From: Thiobacillus sp. | Lineage (GTDB): Bacteria; Pseudomonadota; Gammaproteobacteria; Burkholderiales; Thiobacillaceae | DNA length: 6,681 nucleotides | Direction: 5' to 3' | Assembly (NCBI GenBank): GCA_020217265.1 | Contig: JAIWOS010000052.1 | Span: 1-6,681, forward strand | Shown: positions 5,370 through 6,681 of the stretch, piece after piece | Layout of the letters: each line of letters starts with the position of its first letter | How positions within the stretch are numbered: position 1 is the stretch's first letter | Made by a program: the position numbers and the translations under genes | The notes under the pieces: generated by a model | Databases searched by the model: none | Told to the model about the DNA's origin: nothing | Seen by the model: the letters and a program-made list of their open reading frames with translations, nothing else

Positions 5370-6681
5370 TTATCCCACGGCAGCGGCGCGCGACTGCTGG
5401 ATGAGGTGGGTGAGCAGGGCGCGCAGCTTGGCCGGCCGCAGGGGTTTGTGCAGTAGCGGAAAGCCGGCCTCGCCGATGCGCTGGATGGTGTCGGGCGCGG
5501 TGTCGCCGGTGACCAGGATCGCCGGAATCTCGCGCCCGAAACTGCGGCGCAGGCGCGCGATCACGTCGATGCCGTCGTCGTCGGGCAGGCGGTAGTCGGT
5601 GACGATCACGTCGGGAACGCGGCCAAGGCTGGCGAGCCAGTGCTCGGCTTCGCCCGCGCTGTGGGCGGTGACGAGATCGATGTTCCAGTTGTCGAACAGC
5701 TCGGCCATGCCGCGCAGGATCGCCGATTCGTCGTCCACCAGCAGCACCAGCGCGTCGGCCGGCATCTGGCCGGGCACGACGACCGGCGCCGGCGGCTGGA
5801 TGCGGGCAGCGTCGCCCAGCGGCACGTCGATGCTGAACACCGAGCCGTGGCCGGGGCGCGATCGCAGGTCGACGCGGTGGCCGAGCAGGCGGCCCAGACG
5901 CGAGACGATGGCAAGCCCCAGCCCCAGGCCCTTGCTGCGGTCGCGCGCGGCGTTGTGCAGCTGCACGAATTCCTGGAACACGCTTTCCTGCTGCTCCTCG
6001 GGAATGCCGCGGCCGGTGTCGTAGACGGCGAGACGCACCAGCCGGCCACGCCGCCGGCACGCCACCAGCACGCCGCCGTCGTCGGTGTAGCGGATGGCGT
6101 TGGCGATCAGATTGGCGAGAATGCGCTCGATCAGCAGCGGATCGCTGTAGAGGGCGACATCGCAGGGGCGAAAGCGCAGCTGCAGGTGTTTCTCGCTCGC
6201 CAGCGGCTGGAACTGCTTGTCGAGATCGGCCAGCAGGCGGCCGAGCGGAAAGTGCACCGGATGTGCCTCGATGGCGCCGGCGTCGAGCCGCGAAATATCC
6301 AGCAGCGCGTTGAACAGCAGTTCCATCGCCGCGGTCGCCGCCTCGATGTTGTCGATCAGCGGTTGCGTCTCGGGCTGGCGGTTGCGCGCCTTGAGCGTGG
6401 TGACGAACAGCGACAGCGCGTGCAGCGGCTGCCGCAGATCGTGGCTGGCGGCGGCGAAGAAACGCGACTTCGCGGTATTGGCGCGTTCCGCCATGTCCTT
6501 CTTCGCGGCGAGGTCGGCGGTGGCCGCGCGGATGCGTTCTTCCATCTCGCTGCGCTGCGCCTGCAGGGCGTCGGCCATGTCGTTGACCCCGGCTGCCAGC
6601 AGGCCGACTTCGCCGCACGCCGGCAGGTGCGCGCGCACCGCCAGGTCGCCGCGCGCGAGTCGGGCCACCACGCCGCCGACG
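5370..6681 (-). CDS. Hybrid sensor histidine kinase, N-terminus cut by window edge
   Basis: The frame is open to the window edge, so the sensor part is missing. Numbering below counts from the Val codon at 6669-6671. The visible protein begins in the second half of a HAMP linker (LARGDLAVR, then EVGLLAAGVNDMADALQ to about 37) and a short coiled coil (about 38-66). It continues with a HisKA domain with phospho-acceptor His77 in SHDLRQPLHAL, and a HATPase domain with N box NLIANAIRYT (187-196), G1 DTGRGI (218-223) and G2 KGLGLGL (247-253). A C-terminal receiver (about 307-425) has acidic pair Asp313/Asp314, phospho-acceptor Asp359 in VTDYRLP, Thr388 and Lys409. All catalytic residues are present. 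The HAMP remnant implies an upstream membrane sensor. Kinases with the RQPLHAL-type H box and a terminal receiver often work with a LuxR-type regulator, but none is in view. The signal is unknown. The GTG at 6671 should not be taken as the start. Confidence 0.94.
   Translation of the reverse strand, partial: VGGVVARLARGDLAVRAHLPACGEVGLLAAGVNDMADALQAQRSEMEERIRAATADLAAKKDMAERANTAKSRFFAAASHDLRQPLHALSLFVTTLKARNRQPETQPLIDNIEAATAAMELLFNALLDISRLDAGAIEAHPVHFPLGRLLADLDKQFQPLASEKHLQLRFRPCDVALYSDPLLIERILANLIANAIRYTDDGGVLVACRRRGRLVRLAVYDTGRGIPEEQQESVFQEFVQLHNAARDRSKGLGLGLAIVSRLGRLLGHRVDLRSRPGHGSVFSIDVPLGDAARIQPPAPVVVPGQMPADALVLLVDDESAILRGMAELFDNWNIDLVTAHSAGEAEHWLASLGRVPDVIVTDYRLPDDDGIDVIARLRRSFGREIPAILVTGDTAPDTIQRIGEAGFPLLHKPLRPAKLRALLTHLIQQSRAAAVG

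Noticed and set aside
3955..5595. A 546-residue plus-strand open frame opposite mpl
   Set aside because: It is antisense to a clear Mur ligase in a GC-rich gene. The composition (Gly, Val, Asp, Ala, His) is that of a shadow frame, and no domain is recognisable.
5338..6618. An N-terminal extension of mpl, giving an 894-residue protein
   Set aside because: The frame is open, but the first 427 residues are Arg/Ala/Pro-rich noise from another frame of the kinase gene on the same strand. Mpl homology begins exactly at the ATG at 5337.
5370..6671. GTG at 6671 as the start of the histidine kinase
   Set aside because: The frame stays open to the window edge and the visible protein begins inside a HAMP linker, so the true start lies outside.

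Overview
The window looks like part of the chromosome of a GC-rich proteobacterium. A betaproteobacterium is the likeliest source, judging by the codon use, the SHDLRQPL-type hybrid kinase, the RNB-domain nuclease and the mpl gene for a meso-diaminopimelate murein. The lineage is an inference from protein character and was not searched. No rRNA, tRNA, CRISPR array or transposase gene was seen.

Layout. (1) Positions 1-1924, minus strand: an RNB-domain exoribonuclease whose 3' end runs off the window (1-1361), preceded by a YqiA-family alpha/beta-hydrolase (1367-1924). The hydrolase stop and the nuclease start are 5 nt apart, so this is probably a translationally coupled pair. (2) 1925-2117: a divergent intergenic region with a 17-bp palindrome and a wider inverted repeat. 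(3) 2118-2561, plus strand: an intact cyanase gene, cynS. (4) 2562-3933: a non-core island wedged between the convergent cynS and mpl genes. It consists of two roughly 345-bp copies of a structured repeat in opposite orientation (about 2567-2908 and 3577-3924). They enclose a 668-bp, AT-richer segment with one gene for an unrecognised, single-membrane-helix protein of 177 residues (2971-3504, minus). (5) 3934-5337, minus: mpl, the murein tripeptide ligase of cell-wall recycling. (6) 5370-6681, minus: a hybrid sensor histidine kinase (HAMP end, HisKA, HATPase, receiver), cut at its 5' end by the window edge and lying 32 nt upstream of mpl in the same direction.

How the parts relate. The core genes do separate housekeeping jobs: RNA turnover, cyanate detoxification or nitrogen scavenging, peptidoglycan recycling and signalling. 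The window's real oddity is the island. Each repeat arm is itself built from nested stem-loops: an outer G-rich hairpin with a four-run G-quadruplex motif, a 13-bp hairpin, and a long palindrome with a T-rich loop. The arms sit in mirror orientation, so each convergent core gene ends, a few bases after its stop codon, in the same hairpin plus G-run element on its own RNA strand. The enclosed orphan gene has a base composition unlike its neighbours (43% GC over 3001-3300, against 80% in a sampled 60-base stretch of mpl). This suggests a foreign cargo gene held between inverted copies of an interspersed repeat, possibly an invertible segment.
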